Assembly: GCA_003281635.1 (NCBI GenBank)
Contig: QCBK01000003.1
Span: 1 to 64,000 of the forward strand
Length of the DNA: 64,000 bases
Origin: Prochlorococcus sp. AG-347-G22
GTDB lineage: Bacteria; Cyanobacteriota; Cyanobacteriia; PCC-6307; Cyanobiaceae
Reading direction: 5' to 3'
Shown here: in pieces, positions 8,795-18,532 of the stretch
How the letters are laid out: each line of letters opens with the position of its first letter
How positions within the stretch are numbered: position 1 is the stretch's first letter
The notes under the pieces: generated by a model
Seen by the model: only the letters and a program-made list of their open reading frames with translations
What the model was told of the DNA's origin: nothing
Databases searched by the model: none
Position numbers and translations under genes: made by a program

Positions 8795-9835
8795 ATGTAT
8801 TTCAAAAGAAAAGAACTAGAGAAATTTAGATGTTTTAAAGGACCACTTATAGATGTTAGGAGCCCGAGTGAATATTATAAAGGACACATGACTAATTCTA
8901 TTAATATTCCACTATTTGATGATGATGAGAGATCTATAATTGGTACAATTTACAAAAAAGAAGGTAGAAAAAAGGCAGTCATAGAGGGTTTAAAATTTTT
9001 TGAAAAAAAAATGGAATTACTTCTTGATAATTTATTCAAGAGTATTGAGTCTCATGCAACTATTCCTAATAAAAATAATGAATTATTTATCAGGATATAT
9101 TGCTCAAGAGGAGGAATGCGTTCACAAAGTATTGGATGGTTATTAGATAAATTTAAATTAAATATAGTTACACTTAATGGCGGATACAAAATATATAGAA
9201 GATGGGTATTAGATAGTTTTTCAAATAAGTTGAATTTAGTAGTTATTGGCGGGAAAACAGGAACAGGGAAGACAAGATTATTATCATTACTTGAGAAATA
9301 TAAATATCAAACTATTGATCTTGAAGGATTTGCTTGTCATAGAGGAAGTACATTTGGAGGTTTAGGAATGAAAAAACAACCTTCAAATGAACAATTTGAA
9401 AATATAATTGCAGAAAAATTAAATTCATTTAAATGTTCTAATAATATTTTTGTAGAAGCTGAGAGTGCAAATATAGGTAAGTGTAAAATTCCTCATGAAT
9501 TCTTCAATCAGATGAAAAACTCTAGGAGGATTGAAATTATAAGGAGCGAATCTAACAGGTTAGATGAGTTAATAGATACTTATAGTGTATTTAAAAAAGA
9601 GGAACTCCAAGAATCAGTACTAAGGATAAAAAAAAGACTAGGACCGCAAAGAACAAAAATAGCTCTTGAATCAATTCATAATGAGAAATGGGACTTAGTT
9701 TGCAGATCAGTTTTAGATTACTATGATAAGTGTTATGAATATGAAAAGGTTGGTAAAACTAATATAAAGATAATAGATTTAACTGATAAAAAATATGATG
9801 AAAGTACCCTAGAGCTAATAAATAATGTTTTATAA
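8795..9835 (+). CDS. mnmH: tRNA 2-selenouridine/geranyl-2-thiouridine synthase
   Basis: MnmH (SelU, YbbB) changes 2-thiouridine at the wobble base of certain tRNAs. An N-terminal rhodanese domain (about residues 15-135) carries its active Cys in YCSRGGMRSQS. A P-loop domain follows with GGKTGTGKTRLL and HRGSTFGGLG, a conserved segment of the family. 346 residues is the usual length. No selenophosphate synthase gene is in the window, so the physiological product is unclear. Confidence 0.92.
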   Translation: MYFKRKELEKFRCFKGPLIDVRSPSEYYKGHMTNSINIPLFDDDERSIIGTIYKKEGRKKAVIEGLKFFEKKMELLLDNLFKSIESHATIPNKNNELFIRIYCSRGGMRSQSIGWLLDKFKLNIVTLNGGYKIYRRWVLDSFSNKLNLVVIGGKTGTGKTRLLSLLEKYKYQTIDLEGFACHRGSTFGGLGMKKQPSNEQFENIIAEKLNSFKCSNNIFVEAESANIGKCKIPHEFFNQMKNSRRIEIIRSESNRLDELIDTYSVFKKEELQESVLRIKKRLGPQRTKIALESIHNEKWDLVCRSVLDYYDKCYEYEKVGKTNIKIIDLTDKKYDESTLELINNVL

Positions 9836-9895
9836 AATAACAACAAACGAATATGAAAAATATTTCCTAAGATAAAAAATTACTAACCCAATATT

Positions 9896-10249
9896 ATGAC
9901 AACAAATAAAACTGCAAAAATACAATTTTATGAGGGAACTGATGAACCAGTAGTTCCTGAAATAAGACTGACCAGGAGTAAAGATGGTACCACCGGTCAA
10001 GCATTATTTTTGTTTGAAAAGCCTCAGGCATTATCTTCAATTACAGACGGTGAAATCACAGGTATGAGAATGATAGATTCAGAAGGTGAAATATTAACTA
10101 GAGAAGTTAAAGTAAAGTTTGTTGATGGAGAACCAATATTTTTAGAAGCGGTTTATATTTGGAAGAACACACCAGACTTTGACAGATTCATGAGATTTGC
10201 AAATAGTTATGCCAAATCAAATGGATTAGGATATTCTGAGAAGAAGTAG
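9896..10249 (+). CDS. psb28: Photosystem II assembly protein Psb28
   Basis: Psb28 binds the cytoplasmic side of CP47-containing PSII assembly intermediates. The 117-residue protein has family segments [42 protein letters not shown] and [16 protein letters not shown]. No membrane segment is present, as expected. It lies 60 bases after mnmH and 13 bases before a permease gene. Confidence 0.96.
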   Translation: MTTNKTAKIQFYEGTDEPVVPEIRLTRSKDGTTGQALFLFEKPQALSSITDGEITGMRMIDSEGEILTREVKVKFVDGEPIFLEAVYIWKNTPDFDRFMRFANSYAKSNGLGYSEKK

Positions 10250-10262
10250 AATACTATGAAAA

Positions 10263-11306
10263 TTGAATAGTTCATCATATTTCAAGTTAGTAGTAATATT
10301 AATCACTTTATTAATAGTATGGACTTTAAGGGATTTTCTCCTACTAATAATTTGTTCTTTAGTAATTTCAAATATTGTATGTAATTTATCTAATCAAATT
10401 CAAAAAGGTTTGAAAATTCCTCGATCGATTTCTTTGTTTCTTGTCTTAGCCGTCATATCAGTAATAATATTTACTATTTTTATTCTTGTATTACCTCCGT
10501 TTATAAAAGAATTCAATGAAATACTAGTTGACATTCCAAATGGTTTATCAAAAATAAATATATTAATCAATACAAATCTGAACAAATTTAATAGCCTATT
10601 TTATGGCGAACAATCAGAAAATGTTATAGACATATTCAGTTTAATAAATAATGTAGTTACTATTCCAGATGTCTCAACTATTGCAAAAGCTATTCAAGAA
10701 AGTTTTAAGAATTTAATTAATATTGCGGGGAATCTAGGTTCAGGTCTTTTGAGATTAATATTCGTCTTAGCAGTGAGTTTGATGATTTCTATTGAACCAA
10801 AACAATATAAAGAAAATGTACTTCTATTAATACCAAAAAATTACCGTAATAAATTTAGAAATATTCTGGAAAAATGCAATATTGCATTAGCAAATTGGAC
10901 CTTTTCTATGGTCATAAGCTCATTATCAGTAGGTTTACTATCATTAATAGTTTTATCGATATTAGATGTCAAATACGTTGTCTCAAATGCTTTAATAGCA
11001 ATGGTTCTTAATATAATTCCGAATATAGGTCCAGTTATTAGTGGTATATTTCCAATCTCAATTGCACTACTAGATAATTTTTGGAAACCACTGGCAGTTT
11101 TAGGATCATATATAATCATTCAAAATATTGAAAGCTATATCATAATGCCATCTATAATGAAGAAAAAAGCAAACCTGCTTCCTGGTTTGACATTAATATC
11201 ACAATTTGGATTTACATTCATTTTTGGTCCATTAGGCTTAATACTATCTCTTCCTTTAGCTGTAGTCATACAGGTTTTAATCAAAGAATCATTTAAAGAT
11301 ATTTAA
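10263..11306 (+). CDS. AI-2E family transporter (PerM-like permease)
   Basis: A 347-residue integral membrane protein with N-terminal hairpin helices, a soluble central loop (about residues 85-150) and a C-terminal set of helices ending in GPLGLILSLPLAVVIQV, typical of the AI-2 exporter superfamily. The NIIPNIGPVISGIFP segment is a family signature. The best in-frame start is TTG at 10263; the ATG at 10256 is in another frame and stops after four codons. Substrate is unknown. Confidence 0.88.
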   Translation: MNSSSYFKLVVILITLLIVWTLRDFLLLIICSLVISNIVCNLSNQIQKGLKIPRSISLFLVLAVISVIIFTIFILVLPPFIKEFNEILVDIPNGLSKINILINTNLNKFNSLFYGEQSENVIDIFSLINNVVTIPDVSTIAKAIQESFKNLINIAGNLGSGLLRLIFVLAVSLMISIEPKQYKENVLLLIPKNYRNKFRNILEKCNIALANWTFSMVISSLSVGLLSLIVLSILDVKYVVSNALIAMVLNIIPNIGPVISGIFPISIALLDNFWKPLAVLGSYIIIQNIESYIIMPSIMKKKANLLPGLTLISQFGFTFIFGPLGLILSLPLAVVIQVLIKESFKDI

Positions 11307-11309
11307 AAA

Positions 11310-11492
11310 CTACTTAATTAATTTTTTATATAAATATGGGTATGAAAAAAGTATAAAGATAGCTAAGGGATGTTTACCTATAGCAAAATATAGAGAACTA
11401 AAAGTAAAATGATCAAATAATATTCTTAGCTCAGTAGAAAGATCTATTAAAACTAAAGAAAATAAAATTATCAAATAGTAATTCAATTTCAT
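11310..11492 (-). CDS. Small hydrophobic protein downstream of secF, 60 aa
   Basis: It begins 18 bases after the secF stop on the same strand. Two hydrophobic stretches (about residues 4-17 and 43-54) suggest two short membrane spans, with a basic KKLIK tail. No family is recognised. The position behind secD-secF suggests the same transcript; a link to the translocon is only inference. Confidence 0.65.
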   Translation of the reverse strand: MKLNYYLIILFSLVLIDLSTELRILFDHFTFSSLYFAIGKHPLAIFILFSYPYLYKKLIK

Positions 11493-11510
11493 AAAATAAG
11501 AAGCTTAAGC

Positions 11511-12425
11511 TCAGTCTTTAAGCAACAAAGATGGAGCCAATAAAATACTTGAATAACTTCCAACAATAATTCCTAATGATAAGGCCAAAGAAAACCAAAA
11601 CAGCGAGTAAGATCCAAACAAAATTATGCTTAATAAAGGGATAATAGTTGTAATACTGGTAAAAGTTGTTCTCCTAAATGATTCGTTTACTGATAATTGA
11701 ATAGTTTCGTTATAGCCTTCTTCCTTTGATTTTAAATTCTCACGAATTCTATCAAAAATAACAACAGTATCATTTACAGAATAACCAGCAATAGTTAACA
11801 AGGACACCGCAAATAAACTATTTACCTCGACAGACATTATAATTCCCAACCAGGAAAATATACCGAAAACAATTAATAAATCATGGAATAAAGCTAATAA
11901 TGCAAATAATGCATATTTTTTATCAAACCTAATAGTTATATATAAAGATATTGCAAATAAAGAAACCAACAATGAAGTAACACAATTGGTAAGTAATCTT
12001 TTCCCAAGCTTTGGACCTATTAATCTTGAATCCTTACTCTCATAATTTAGAGGTCCAATAATATTATCAATATTAGTAATTAGTTTATTTGATTCTTCGA
12101 TACTCAAATAAGGTGTTCTTATTGAAATTAATTTATTATTATTTTGGAATTGTAACTTAATATTATTTATAAAGTTTTTATTACTAGAGATCTCTCTTAA
12201 ATTTTCTAAAACTGAATCAGGGGAAACATTAGAACAACCCTCTTCACAAACTCTTTCTATTCTTAGTTCATTTCCCCCAACAAAATCCATCCCTAAATTT
12301 ATAGGTTTCTTATAAGAAGTATTAAATGTTGAATATAAAATTCCAAGAAGACTCAACAAAATAAGAACAGTTGAGAAACTAATTATCTTTTTTTTATTTT
12401 TTATTAGTTCAAGATTGGTTTTCAT
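11511..12425 (-). CDS. secF: Protein translocase subunit SecF
   Basis: SecF works with SecD to complete protein export by using the proton gradient. The 304-residue protein has an N-terminal membrane helix, the GMDFVGGNELRI motif opening the periplasmic domain, and a C-terminal bundle with SVNDTVVIFDRIREN, the RND-like helix signature. It follows secD by 21 bases in the pdhB-secD-secF run. Confidence 0.96.
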   Translation of the reverse strand: MKTNLELIKNKKKIISFSTVLILLSLLGILYSTFNTSYKKPINLGMDFVGGNELRIERVCEEGCSNVSPDSVLENLREISSNKNFINNIKLQFQNNNKLISIRTPYLSIEESNKLITNIDNIIGPLNYESKDSRLIGPKLGKRLLTNCVTSLLVSLFAISLYITIRFDKKYALFALLALFHDLLIVFGIFSWLGIIMSVEVNSLFAVSLLTIAGYSVNDTVVIFDRIRENLKSKEEGYNETIQLSVNESFRRTTFTSITTIIPLLSIILFGSYSLFWFSLALSLGIIVGSYSSILLAPSLLLKD

Positions 12426-12446
12426 GGGAACTTAGAAAAAAATTTT

Positions 12447-13916
12447 TTAATTTGAAAAATTATTCCTTGGCAGATAGAGATTTTTCTGCCTCAAAGATTG
12501 ATATGTTATAAAAAATCGCAAAATAGTTCTAGAACAATTTAATGAGGTAAACAAACTTATTAAGACTCCAATACCTAATGTTGCCGCAAAACCTTTAACA
12601 AAATTTGTTCCTAATAAAAACAATACAAAACAACTAAGTAGTGTTGTAATATGGCCATCAACTATTGATGAATTAGCTCTTTGAAAACCGCTATCAATAG
12701 ATCTTGTAAGAGTATTACCGTCATATAATTCTTCTCTAATTCTCTCAAATATAAGAATATTTGCATCAACAGCCATACCAATGCTAAGTATAAGACCAGA
12801 AATTCCAGGTAAAGTTAAAGTTACAGGAATTAAAGAATATAGGGCCAAATTAAAGAAACCATAAAGTACTAGAGAAAGAACTGAAACAAAACCTAGAATT
12901 CTATAATTAAAAATCATAAATATACCAACAAAAATTAATCCACTAATTGCGGCATAAAGACTTTTTAAAATATTTTTGGATCCCAATAGAGCTCCTATTG
13001 TATTAGTTTCTACTATTTCTATTGGCAATGGCAATGAACCACCTTTAAGTTGAACTTCTAATTCTCTTGCGTCTTCAGCACTAAAATTTCCGCTTATTGT
13101 TGCTGATCCACCTGTAATTCCAGTACTAGCAAACTGACTACCAACACTAGCTTCACTAATTGATTCGCCGTCAAGAATAATAGCCAACAGTTGATTAGTG
13201 CCAGCAATTGACTTTGTGATTTCTGAAAACTTTTCACCTCCTGAATTACTAAAAGTTAATAAAACTTCCCAATTACTATTTGTTTGTTCTTGTCTCCTTC
13301 CTGCGTTAATAAGATCCTTACCAGATAAATCTGTTTTAATAAATAAATTTGTAATTTCTTTATCAACATATTTTTTAATTTCAATTAACTTCTCATATAA
13401 ATCACTACTAGAAGATGAGTAATTCAATTCTTGCTCTATATCTTTGAGATCATCTTGAAAAGCTTTTAAGAAATTATCATCATTTTGACTTTTTTCTGCA
13501 AAGGAATATTGTCTAATTAATTCTTTAATACTCAATCTCTGTAATTGCAGAGTTTTTAAATCTGTAGATGTTCCTTCTTTTTGGGTTCGAAATTCTAATA
13601 AAGCAGTCTTACCTAATACCCTTGAAGCAACTAATGGATTTTGTTCACCTGGTAATTCTAAAATCAATTGATCTCCCCCGAGGGTTTGCAAATTAGACTC
13701 AGAAACTCCTAAATTGTTAATGCGCTTATCTATAACCGAATTGACTGCTTCAAGTTCATCCCTTGTTACATTACCTTCCTCTTTAATAATTTGTAGTGTA
13801 AGTTGAGAACCCCCTTGTAAATCCAATCCCAACTGTAAGGGATAATTTATTAATAGATAAACAGATAAAGTAAGTAGAAATATAATAAAAAAAAGCCAAC
13901 CTTGCCTTCTTTTCAT
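12447..13916 (-). CDS. secD: Protein translocase subunit SecD
   Basis: A 489-residue protein with one N-terminal helix, LGLDLQGGSQLTL at the start of the P1 head domain, a coiled insertion rich in Ser/Asp (about residues 130-170), the ISGNFSAEDARELEVQLKGG region and a five-helix C-terminal bundle carrying GMAVDANILIFERIREEL. It is separated from pdhB by 3 bases and from secF by 21 bases. Confidence 0.96.
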   Translation of the reverse strand: MKRRQGWLFFIIFLLTLSVYLLINYPLQLGLDLQGGSQLTLQIIKEEGNVTRDELEAVNSVIDKRINNLGVSESNLQTLGGDQLILELPGEQNPLVASRVLGKTALLEFRTQKEGTSTDLKTLQLQRLSIKELIRQYSFAEKSQNDDNFLKAFQDDLKDIEQELNYSSSSSDLYEKLIEIKKYVDKEITNLFIKTDLSGKDLINAGRRQEQTNSNWEVLLTFSNSGGEKFSEITKSIAGTNQLLAIILDGESISEASVGSQFASTGITGGSATISGNFSAEDARELEVQLKGGSLPLPIEIVETNTIGALLGSKNILKSLYAAISGLIFVGIFMIFNYRILGFVSVLSLVLYGFFNLALYSLIPVTLTLPGISGLILSIGMAVDANILIFERIREELYDGNTLTRSIDSGFQRANSSIVDGHITTLLSCFVLFLLGTNFVKGFAATLGIGVLISLFTSLNCSRTILRFFITYQSLRQKNLYLPRNNFSN

Positions 13917-13919
13917 TAT

Positions 13920-14903
13920 TTATATACTCCCACTAATTAAGTCTTCAACTTTTTCAACTATTTGATGCGGTTGGATTATTGTCAAATTCTCAAGATTTCC
14001 ATTATAAGGAGTTGGAATATCCTGACTAGATAATCTAATTGGTCGGGCATCAAGATCATCAAAACACTCTTCTGTTATCAAGGCAATTAATTCTGCACCA
14101 ATACCTCCAGTTTTCATACATTCTTCAACAATAATTACTTTATTTGTTTTTCTTATTGATTTTGAGATGGTATCCATATCAAATGGTTTTAAACTTATTA
14201 AATCTATTAACTCAACATCTATTCCTTTTTTTTCTAATTCTTCAACAGCTTTAAGGCAGTGATGTCTCATTCTTGAATAAGTCAATAAAGTAATATCTTT
14301 CCCTTCTTTTACAACGTCAGCCTGATCTAAAGCGCAAGTATAATCACCCTCAGGTAATTCTTCAGATAAATTGTATAAAAGAACATGTTCGAAAAATAGA
14401 ACCGGATTATCATCTCTTATAGCTGCTTTCATTAAACCTTTAGCATTTGTAGGAGTACTACATGCAACTATCTTTATGCCAGGAACTGCATGAAAATAAG
14501 CTTCAAGTCTTTGACTGTGCTCAGCACCAAGTTGACGACCAACTCCTCCAGGTCCTCGAACTACTGCTGGTATTTTATAATTTCCGCCACTTGTATATCT
14601 AAGCATACCCATATTGTTTGATATCTGATTAAATGCCAAAAGCAAAAAACCCATATTCATTCCTTCTACTATTGGTCTTAAGCCAGTCATCGCTGCACCC
14701 ACAGCCATACCCGTAAAACTATTCTCTGCAATTGGAGTATCTAAGACTCTTAACTCTCCATATTTTTCATATAAATCCTTAGTTACCTTATAAGATCCTC
14801 CATATTGACCAACATCTTCCCCCATTACGCAAACATTTACATCATTTGCCATTTCTTCATCAATTGCCTCTTTCAAAGCATTAAATAATAATGTTCCAGC
14901 CAC
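13920..14903 (-). CDS. pdhB: Pyruvate dehydrogenase E1 beta subunit
   Basis: E1 beta joins the alpha subunit to decarboxylate pyruvate with thiamine diphosphate. [15 protein letters not shown] carries the catalytic Glu; [42 protein letters not shown] and [17 protein letters not shown] are family blocks. 327 residues is the expected length for the plastid/cyanobacterial form. It is the first gene of a minus-strand run with secD and secF, preceded by about 180 bases without a convincing gene. Confidence 0.96.
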   Translation of the reverse strand: MAGTLLFNALKEAIDEEMANDVNVCVMGEDVGQYGGSYKVTKDLYEKYGELRVLDTPIAENSFTGMAVGAAMTGLRPIVEGMNMGFLLLAFNQISNNMGMLRYTSGGNYKIPAVVRGPGGVGRQLGAEHSQRLEAYFHAVPGIKIVACSTPTNAKGLMKAAIRDDNPVLFFEHVLLYNLSEELPEGDYTCALDQADVVKEGKDITLLTYSRMRHHCLKAVEELEKKGIDVELIDLISLKPFDMDTISKSIRKTNKVIIVEECMKTGGIGAELIALITEECFDDLDARPIRLSSQDIPTPYNGNLENLTIIQPHQIVEKVEDLISGSI

Positions 14904-15082
14904 AATTAATTACCTAATTAATCACATATATAATCCTACCACTTTGAATAATTCAACCTCCTTCAGCGAAGGTTATGAGTAGTAATATTGATAAAATCAT
15001 TCCTGGCGACAGCAAAAGTACTAAAAGGCCTAAGTCATGTAAAGACATTCAAAGAAAGTGTTTTCTTAATAATATTGGCAAT

Positions 15083-15385
15083 TCAACTTTTCTTCACAAT
15101 AAAACTTCGAATAAATACAATAAAAAGTCCTATACCGATAAAAGCAAATGAAAAAGTTAGCAAAAAAGATAATCCAATTATTAATGTATTAATACTAGAG
15201 GAAATATTTTGGACTATTTCAGAAGAATTAGATGGTTTATGTACTGAAAAATAAATTGCAATTTTATTACTTAAAAAATAAAAAAATATAAATAATAAAA
15301 AACTTGTTAAAGATCCAACAATAAAATTTAAAGGTCCTTTTTCGGGAATATTTTTTTCAATATTCTCATTACTATTATCAGACAA
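15083..15385 (-). CDS. DUF3082 membrane protein
   Basis: A 100-residue protein with two hydrophobic segments (about residues 22-48 and 68-95) separated by a Ser-rich loop. The GPLNFIVGSLTSFLL opening and LSFLLTFSFAFIGIGL end fit the cyanobacterial DUF3082 family, whose function is unknown. It follows ispE by 23 bases and is likely in the rsmA-ispE transcript. Confidence 0.82.
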   Translation of the reverse strand: MSDNSNENIEKNIPEKGPLNFIVGSLTSFLLFIFFYFLSNKIAIYFSVHKPSNSSEIVQNISSSINTLIIGLSFLLTFSFAFIGIGLFIVFIRSFIVKKS

Positions 15386-15408
15386 AATAGATTTTTTTAT
15401 AAAAAAAT

Positions 15409-16344
15409 TTAAATGAATGTTATTCCCTTTTCAAGGAAAGTGCAAACCCATGAATCATAGCCTTTATCTTTAAATAATTTAGAATTTGCAGTTAATTCTT
15501 TTTTAGCAGTCTCTATATCTTTAAAGAGTGCAAAGCATGTAGGGCCTGATCCACTCATTGAAAATGTGAGACAATTTTCTAATTTTGAAAGTAAATATAG
15601 TGCCTGGTTTACAGAATCATTTTCATGTTCAACAACTAACTGCAAATCATTTTTAATAGTTAAGTGTTGATTATCAAAATTTAAGTTATTTAAACCATTA
15701 TCTCTTAAATCTTTTCTTATGTTCTCAATCATTTCTCTATTTGTAAGATATTGATCACAAAATCTATTACTATATTTTTTATAAGTTTCAGCTGTAGATA
15801 CTGATACATTTGGATTTTTTAAAAGAATTACGCCATATTCAAAGTCTGAATCTAATTTCTCCAAAATTTCTCCTCTTCCAAAACATAATTGAATACCACC
15901 ATTTATAAAAAAGGGTATATCAGATCCTAAAGTTGATGCTAATGAACATAATATTTCTTGATCTAAGTTCAAATCCCATAGCTTATTAAGACCAATTAAT
16001 GTTGCTGCTGCATTACTGGATCCACCAGCTAATCCTGCCCCAATTGGAATATTTTTTCTTAAAAATATATTCGCGCCATAATCTATATTTGATTTTTTCC
16101 TTAATAGATTTGCCGATTTAACAATTAAGTTATCATCAGATAAGCTTAAATCATTACAATCAGACTCAAGTTTAATTAAACCTTCATTATTAATTTCAAA
16201 TTCTAAATAATCAGAAAGATCGATATTTTGCATAATCATTGCTAACTCATGAAATCCATCCTCTCTTTTACCAATAACTTCAAGGTGCAAATTTATTTTG
16301 GCAGGAGATTTTATATTAATTTTAGTTTTAGTTAAATCTCGCAT
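15409..16344 (-). CDS. ispE: 4-diphosphocytidyl-2-C-methyl-D-erythritol kinase
   Basis: Phosphorylates CDP-ME in the MEP isoprenoid pathway, which feeds carotenoids, phytol and quinones. GHMP-kinase motifs are clear: SPAKINLHLEV near the N-terminus, the ATP loop PIGAGLAGGSSNAAA and the C-terminal MSGSGPTCFALF. 311 residues is normal. It lies 12 bases after rsmA, the same gene order seen in many cyanobacteria. Confidence 0.96.
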   Translation of the reverse strand: MRDLTKTKINIKSPAKINLHLEVIGKREDGFHELAMIMQNIDLSDYLEFEINNEGLIKLESDCNDLSLSDDNLIVKSANLLRKKSNIDYGANIFLRKNIPIGAGLAGGSSNAAATLIGLNKLWDLNLDQEILCSLASTLGSDIPFFINGGIQLCFGRGEILEKLDSDFEYGVILLKNPNVSVSTAETYKKYSNRFCDQYLTNREMIENIRKDLRDNGLNNLNFDNQHLTIKNDLQLVVEHENDSVNQALYLLSKLENCLTFSMSGSGPTCFALFKDIETAKKELTANSKLFKDKGYDSWVCTFLEKGITFI

Positions 16345-16356
16345 ATATTTAAATTT

Positions 16357-17181
16357 TTATTTTTTAATTTTAATACAATTTTCTGCAAGCTTAATCCATT
16401 GGACGATTGAAATATCTTGTGGTCTCAAATTAAAACAAACTTTTGAAGATTCAGATAATTCATTTATCTCTTCATTTGTAAGTAATGAATTAAGAGTATT
16501 TCTAAGCATTTTTCTCCTTGAATTAAATGAAATTCGAAGAAGTTTATCTATATATTTTTCTAGACTAATATCTAATCTTAAATCATTTTTAATTGGTTCG
16601 AAAACTACTAAAGAAGAAAAAACCTTTGGAGGCGGACTAAATGATGAAGGTGGCACATCACATATTCTTTTTATTTTTGATAGTAGTTGCATTCTTATAC
16701 TAAGCGCACCAGCGTTGGGACTTCCTTCTTTTGACAAAATCCTATCTACAACGTCTTTCTGCATCAAAAATATTATTTTTTCGTAATTATAATTTTTTAT
16801 TATGCCCAATCGACCTATGAAAATATCCAATATTGGGCCAGTTATATTGTAAGGAATATTTGCAATCACTTTTGTAATCTTCTTATTAATCGAATCTAAA
16901 TTTACAGAAAGAATATCTCCCTGCTGCAGTGAAAACTTGTCATTATTATTGAATTTATCATTTAATAAATTTATTAAATCTTTATCTAATTCAATTGCAT
17001 GTAATTTTTTAATTTCTGAATCTAACAACTTAGATGTTAAAGCTCCTCTACCAGGACCAATTTCTAAAATAAAGTCATTTTCATTAAGAACAGCAATTTC
17101 TTTAATTTTTTCTAATATTTTTTTATTTACCAACCAGTGCTGTCCAAATCTTTTTTTTTGATGATAGTTTTTAGAATTCAT
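16357..17181 (-). CDS. rsmA: 16S rRNA dimethyladenosine transferase
   Basis: RsmA (KsgA) dimethylates the two adjacent adenines near the 3' end of 16S rRNA. The 274-residue protein starts [16 protein letters not shown], has the SAM motif [16 protein letters not shown], the catalytic [10 protein letters not shown] (NxxY type) and the C-terminal helical domain. First gene of the rsmA-ispE-DUF3082 run, divergent from a small Asn-rich gene. Confidence 0.96.
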   Translation of the reverse strand: MNSKNYHQKKRFGQHWLVNKKILEKIKEIAVLNENDFILEIGPGRGALTSKLLDSEIKKLHAIELDKDLINLLNDKFNNNDKFSLQQGDILSVNLDSINKKITKVIANIPYNITGPILDIFIGRLGIIKNYNYEKIIFLMQKDVVDRILSKEGSPNAGALSIRMQLLSKIKRICDVPPSSFSPPPKVFSSLVVFEPIKNDLRLDISLEKYIDKLLRISFNSRRKMLRNTLNSLLTNEEINELSESSKVCFNLRPQDISIVQWIKLAENCIKIKK

Positions 17182-17242
17182 CTAAAAGATAAATAATATG
17201 TTTAAATTAAATTAAATATGAATTTATTTAATACTTTATATC

Positions 17243-17581
17243 ATGAGCTTATCAAAAGAAAATTTAGATAAACTCAATAAATTTAAAAAAAATAAAAATT
17301 TAAATAACGAAAGTAAAAATATAAATATTAATAATTACACAAATTTAACTAATAATGATAATTTAATCACCAATCCTCTTAACTCAGAAGATCCCAATAA
17401 AATTTTTTATTCGTTAATTGATAATTCAGAATCTTTAGAAGAAACTTCTAAGATTAATAACTCATTAAGAGAAAGTGAGATTAATCAAATTAATATGAAT
17501 TCTAAAAAATATAATTTATCCAAGAAATTAACCACCGAAGAGGAACTATATGATGAATTTAATTATCTTCTTGATGAATAA
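17243..17581 (+). CDS. Asn/Lys-rich low-complexity protein, 112 aa
   Basis: Asparagine, lysine and serine dominate and there is no hydrophobic core, so the protein is probably disordered in its first 90 residues. The end is acidic (TEEELYDEFNYLLDE). It sits 19 bases before rlmH on the same strand. A real gene is suggested by the spacing and the ordered-looking C-terminus; function is unknown. Confidence 0.65.
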   Translation: MSLSKENLDKLNKFKKNKNLNNESKNININNYTNLTNNDNLITNPLNSEDPNKIFYSLIDNSESLEETSKINNSLRESEINQINMNSKKYNLSKKLTTEEELYDEFNYLLDE

Positions 17582-17600
17582 TTAATTTTAATATTTACTT

Positions 17601-18017
17601 ATGCTTCAGAGTAATAGATTAGCAATTTATGCTATCGGCAAAATAAAGAAACATTGGATTAGAGATGGAATTAATCAATACAAAAAAAGAATGCCTGAAC
17701 TTGTCATTAATGAGTTAAAGACTTTTAATTTAAATAATCTTAGATCCAATAACAATATTATTATCTGCCTAAGTGAAGAAGGTAAACAGTTTAATTCAGT
17801 TGAACTATGTTCCTTACTCTTGAATTTTAAAAATAAAAAAATTAATTTCTTAATCGGTGATACTGATGGAGTTAGTTCAGATTTAAAAGAAAAATCAGAT
17901 CTTGTACTAAGCCTATCTCCTTTAACTTTTCCTCATGAATTAGCTAGATTAATCCTAATCGAGCAAATCTATAGAGCTCTTTCTATATCTAACAACTCCC
18001 CTTATCATCGTTCTTAA
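17601..18017 (+). CDS. rlmH: 23S rRNA pseudouridine-1915 N3-methyltransferase
   Basis: A SPOUT methyltransferase acting on assembled 70S ribosomes. [13 protein letters not shown] is the SAM-binding knot loop, [20 protein letters not shown] the helix after it and SPYHRS the C-terminal Tyr/His/Arg signature. At 138 residues it is a little shorter than the usual 155, mainly in the middle. A gap of about 100 bases separates it from umuD. Confidence 0.93.
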   Translation: MLQSNRLAIYAIGKIKKHWIRDGINQYKKRMPELVINELKTFNLNNLRSNNNIIICLSEEGKQFNSVELCSLLLNFKNKKINFLIGDTDGVSSDLKEKSDLVLSLSPLTFPHELARLILIEQIYRALSISNNSPYHRS

Positions 18018-18088
18018 AAAGATTAGATTCAATCTAAAATTAATTTATAAAAGTTTAATAACTAACTATTTTTTGATTTTTTGCTGTA

Positions 18089-18104
18089 TAGTACATATAT
18101 ACTA
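18089..18104 (+). promoter_or_regulatory. LexA-box-like site before umuD
   Basis: TAGTACATATATACTA is a 16-base palindrome with one imperfect pair. Its core AGTACATATATACT matches the published cyanobacterial LexA box pattern RGTACNNNDGTWCB at 13 of 14 positions. It ends 11 bases before the umuD start, so a repressor bound here would cover the promoter. No lexA gene is in the window. Confidence 0.65.
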
Positions 18105-18115
18105 TTAATTTAACC

Positions 18116-18532
18116 TTGGATTCTTTTGATTCAACTACTAAAAAATTTAAAATCCCCTTATTAACTGATTCGGTATCAGCAGGGTTTCCTTCTCCTGCAG
18201 ATGACTATACAGAAGAAAATATTGATTTAAACGAGCATTTAATATCTAATCCGTTTAGTACTTTTTTTCTTAGAGTTAAAGGTGACTCAATGATAAATGC
18301 AGGAATTAAAGATAAAGATTTAATAATAGTAGACAAGAGCTTAACAGCCAGGCCAGGGAATATCATCATTGCAATGATAGACGGAGAATTTACAATAAAA
18401 AGATTATCTATAAAAAATAATGAATTATATTTAAAAGCAGAAAATCATAATTATCCTGATTTTAGATTTAAAAACCATATTGATGTACATATATGGGGAG
18501 TTGTTATTTATTCAATACATAGCTATTTATGA
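18116..18532 (+). CDS. umuD: UmuD-like S24 peptidase, DNA polymerase V subunit
   Basis: UmuD cleaves itself and then forms polymerase V with UmuC for lesion bypass. The Ala-Gly cleavage site appears in SVSAGFPSP, the nucleophilic Ser in VKGDSMI and the general-base Lys in FTIKRL. The start is TTG at 18116; an in-frame stop at 18089-18091 and no ATG between leave no better choice. The umuC ATG overlaps its stop by 4 bases. Confidence 0.93.
   Translation: MDSFDSTTKKFKIPLLTDSVSAGFPSPADDYTEENIDLNEHLISNPFSTFFLRVKGDSMINAGIKDKDLIIVDKSLTARPGNIIIAMIDGEFTIKRLSIKNNELYLKAENHNYPDFRFKNHIDVHIWGVVIYSIHSYL

Noticed and set aside
14955-14974. CCTTC-AGC-GAAGG hairpin upstream of pdhB
   Set aside because: Only 5 bp with a 3-base loop and no T-tract; too weak to call a regulator.
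14975-15254. Plus-strand frames of 58-88 codons over the DUF3082 gene
   Set aside because: They run antisense to a convincing membrane protein, have odd composition and no family features.
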